This document shows positions 62,686 to 64,000 of a stretch of 64,000 nt of DNA, piece after piece. Made by a program: the position numbers and the translations under genes. Position 1 is the stretch's first letter. Every line of letters starts with the position of its first letter. Below the pieces are notes generated by a model, which was not told where the DNA came from, searched no databases, and saw only the letters and a list, made by a program, of their open reading frames with translations. Source of the stretch: Agromyces sp. SYSU T00194 (GTDB taxonomy: Bacteria; Actinomycetota; Actinomycetes; Actinomycetales; Microbacteriaceae); NCBI RefSeq assembly GCF_040496035.1, contig NZ_JBEPJZ010000001.1, positions 2,542,001-2,606,000 of the forward strand, written 5' to 3'.

Positions 62686-64000
62686 ATGCCCTTCGACTCG
62701 CTCGACGACTACATCCGCATCCCGAGAGTCGAGGCACTCGCCCTCTCGCCCGACGGCACGCGTGCGGTGCTCACGGTCGCCACGCTCTCGAAGGACGGCA
62801 CGACCTTCGAGCGGGCGCTGTGGAGCGTGCCCGCCGACGGCACGGGCGCACCGACGCGCCTGACCCGCTCCGCGAAGGGCGAGGCGGGCGCCGTGTTCAC
62901 CGGCAGCGGCGAGCTGCTCTTCGTCTCGGGGCGTCCCGACGCCGAGGGCGACGCCGAGAGCGAGGCGTCCCAGCTCTGGCTGCTGCCCGCCGCCGGTGGG
63001 GAGGCGCGCCCGATCACGCGGCTCGCCGGCGGGGTCGCGGGCATCGCCGCTGCCGCCGAGGGCTCCGACCGCGTGGTCGTCGGCGCCGAGCTGCTGCCGA
63101 CGCCCGACGACCTCGAGGCCGAGCAGGCGCTGCGCGGCCGACGGAAGCAGGCGAAGGTCGCCGCGATCCTGCACGAGTCGTACCCGGTGCGCTACTGGGA
63201 CCACGACCTCGGGCCCGCCGAGCCGCACCTGCTCGCGCTCGACCTCGCCGGGCTCGTCGATGCGGTGCCGACGGCGGAGGCGCCGGACGACGACGCATCG
63301 GACGACGACGCGCCCGCCCCGTACCCGACGAGCCTGCCCCGCCCGATCGACCTCACGCCGCACCCCGGCCGCTCCGCGGACGTGTCGGGTGCTGCGACGA
63401 CGCCCGACGGCGCAACCGTGATCGCCTCGATGCGCGTGCCCGGCCCGCAGGACGGCCGGCGGGTGCTCGTCGCGATCGACACGGCGACACGCGAGCACCG
63501 CACGATCGTCGACCTCCCCGACGTCGACGCGACCGCGCCGGTGATCAGCCACGACGGCACGCGCCTCGTGCACGTGCGCACCGCGAAGCCCTCGCCCGCC
63601 GGCCCCACCGACCAGGAGCTGTGGCTCAGCGCCCTCGACGGCGGCGACGCACGCCGTCTCGCGGCCGGCTGGGACCGATGGCCCACGTCGATCACGTTCG
63701 CCGCCGCCGACGACGCGCTGGTCGTCACCGCCGACTCCGACGGCCGTGGCCCCGTCTTCCGCATCCCGCTCGACGGCTCGGCCCCCGTGCAGCTCACGCA
63801 CGACGACTTCGCGTACACCGACGTGCGCACCGCGGCGGGCACCGGCGACCTCGTCGCGCTCCGCTCGTCGTACCTCGCCCCGCCGCATCCGGTGCGCATC
63901 GCGGCCGACGGCACCGTGACCCCGCTCGCCACCCCCGCCCCGGCCGTGGAGATCGACGCGCGCCTCGAGGACGTCGAGACGACGGCCGCCGACGGCACCC
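62686..64000 (+). CDS. S9-family prolyl oligopeptidase-like peptidase (N-terminal part)
   Basis: The gene is cut by the right edge after 438 codons. The part seen is the beta-propeller domain of an acylaminoacyl- or dipeptidyl-peptidase-like S9 enzyme. It has WD-like blades such as VEALALSPDGTRAVLTV near residue 15, PVISHDGTRLVHVRTA near 285 and QLTHDDFAYTDVRTA near 365. An acidic loop (DDDASDDDAP) lies near 205. The catalytic alpha/beta-hydrolase domain with Ser, Asp and His would follow outside the window. ATG 62686 has GTGGAGG just upstream. Confidence 0.88.
   Translation, partial: MPFDSLDDYIRIPRVEALALSPDGTRAVLTVATLSKDGTTFERALWSVPADGTGAPTRLTRSAKGEAGAVFTGSGELLFVSGRPDAEGDAESEASQLWLLPAAGGEARPITRLAGGVAGIAAAAEGSDRVVVGAELLPTPDDLEAEQALRGRRKQAKVAAILHESYPVRYWDHDLGPAEPHLLALDLAGLVDAVPTAEAPDDDASDDDAPAPYPTSLPRPIDLTPHPGRSADVSGAATTPDGATVIASMRVPGPQDGRRVLVAIDTATREHRTIVDLPDVDATAPVISHDGTRLVHVRTAKPSPAGPTDQELWLSALDGGDARRLAAGWDRWPTSITFAAADDALVVTADSDGRGPVFRIPLDGSAPVQLTHDDFAYTDVRTAAGTGDLVALRSSYLAPPHPVRIAADGTVTPLATPAPAVEIDARLEDVETTAADGT

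Overview
The window reads as chromosomal DNA of a very high-GC actinobacterium, most likely a member of Microbacteriaceae (Agromyces/Microbacterium-like; inferred from sequence style, not from a search). The signs are actinobacterial gene sets (YlxR, an Ala/Pro/Gly-rich IF2 N-terminus, mycothiol-type arsenate reductases, a DUF222 HNH protein with an SOS box), almost exclusive use of G/C at third codon positions, many leaderless genes with a TANNNT box 6-8 nt before the start codon, and the repeated word GCATCCG/CGGATGC. I saw no rRNA, tRNA, CRISPR array, transposase or phage gene.

Layout. 1-6.3 kb: fatty-acid oxidation, with an operon of long-chain acyl-CoA dehydrogenase, thiolase and FadB (cut by the left edge) facing a three-gene operon of an ACAD11-like dehydrogenase, an APH-type kinase and an SDR. 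6.3-10.6 kb: a methylcitrate-cycle operon (GntR regulator, prpD, prpB, prpC) with overlapping genes and a pair of inverted operators; it would use propionyl-CoA from odd-chain oxidation. 10.7-24.6 kb: the translation core (proS, nusA, ylxR, infB, rbfA, truB, ribF) interspersed with an AlsT-type symporter, mutY, a panE-like reductase and small membrane proteins. 24.6-30 kb: a ROK-family sugar kinase and a deoxyribose module (SorC/DeoR-type regulator, deoC, and a two-gene ALDH pair resembling a split ALDH16). 30-45 kb: mixed housekeeping and stress genes (SDR-DUF2867, macro domain, CsoR-like sensor, SNF2 helicase, pfkA, Nudix, Pit, aspA with a possible leader peptide, FAH-family hydrolase, Ada-AlkA, GlcD-type oxidase, PrsW).

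45-48.6 kb: an aldehyde-detoxification unit (GAF regulator, three phased CGCTGCAAC repeats, aldehyde dehydrogenase, DUF779) followed by an unexplained inverted-repeat element. 48.7-54 kb: an FKBP, then an emfourin-type inhibitor and an M4 protealysin-like protease on the minus strand, separated by a plus-strand block (DUF4397 surface protein, class F sortase, ECF sigma, zinc anti-sigma). 54-64 kb: a CPBP-like membrane protein, DUF488, an ArsR-ArsC fusion plus stand-alone ArsC sharing one operator type, a hypothetical membrane protein, the SOS-controlled DUF222 HNH protein, a quinone oxidoreductase, rpsO, an EamA transporter, an LLM oxidoreductase and the start of an S9 peptidase.

Most operons use 4-nt start/stop overlaps, and convergent pairs are often closed by strong hairpins. 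Two reading-frame breaks (the ada-alkA 3' end and a small ORF at 13.5 kb) sit at homopolymers and may be sequencing errors or real frameshifts.
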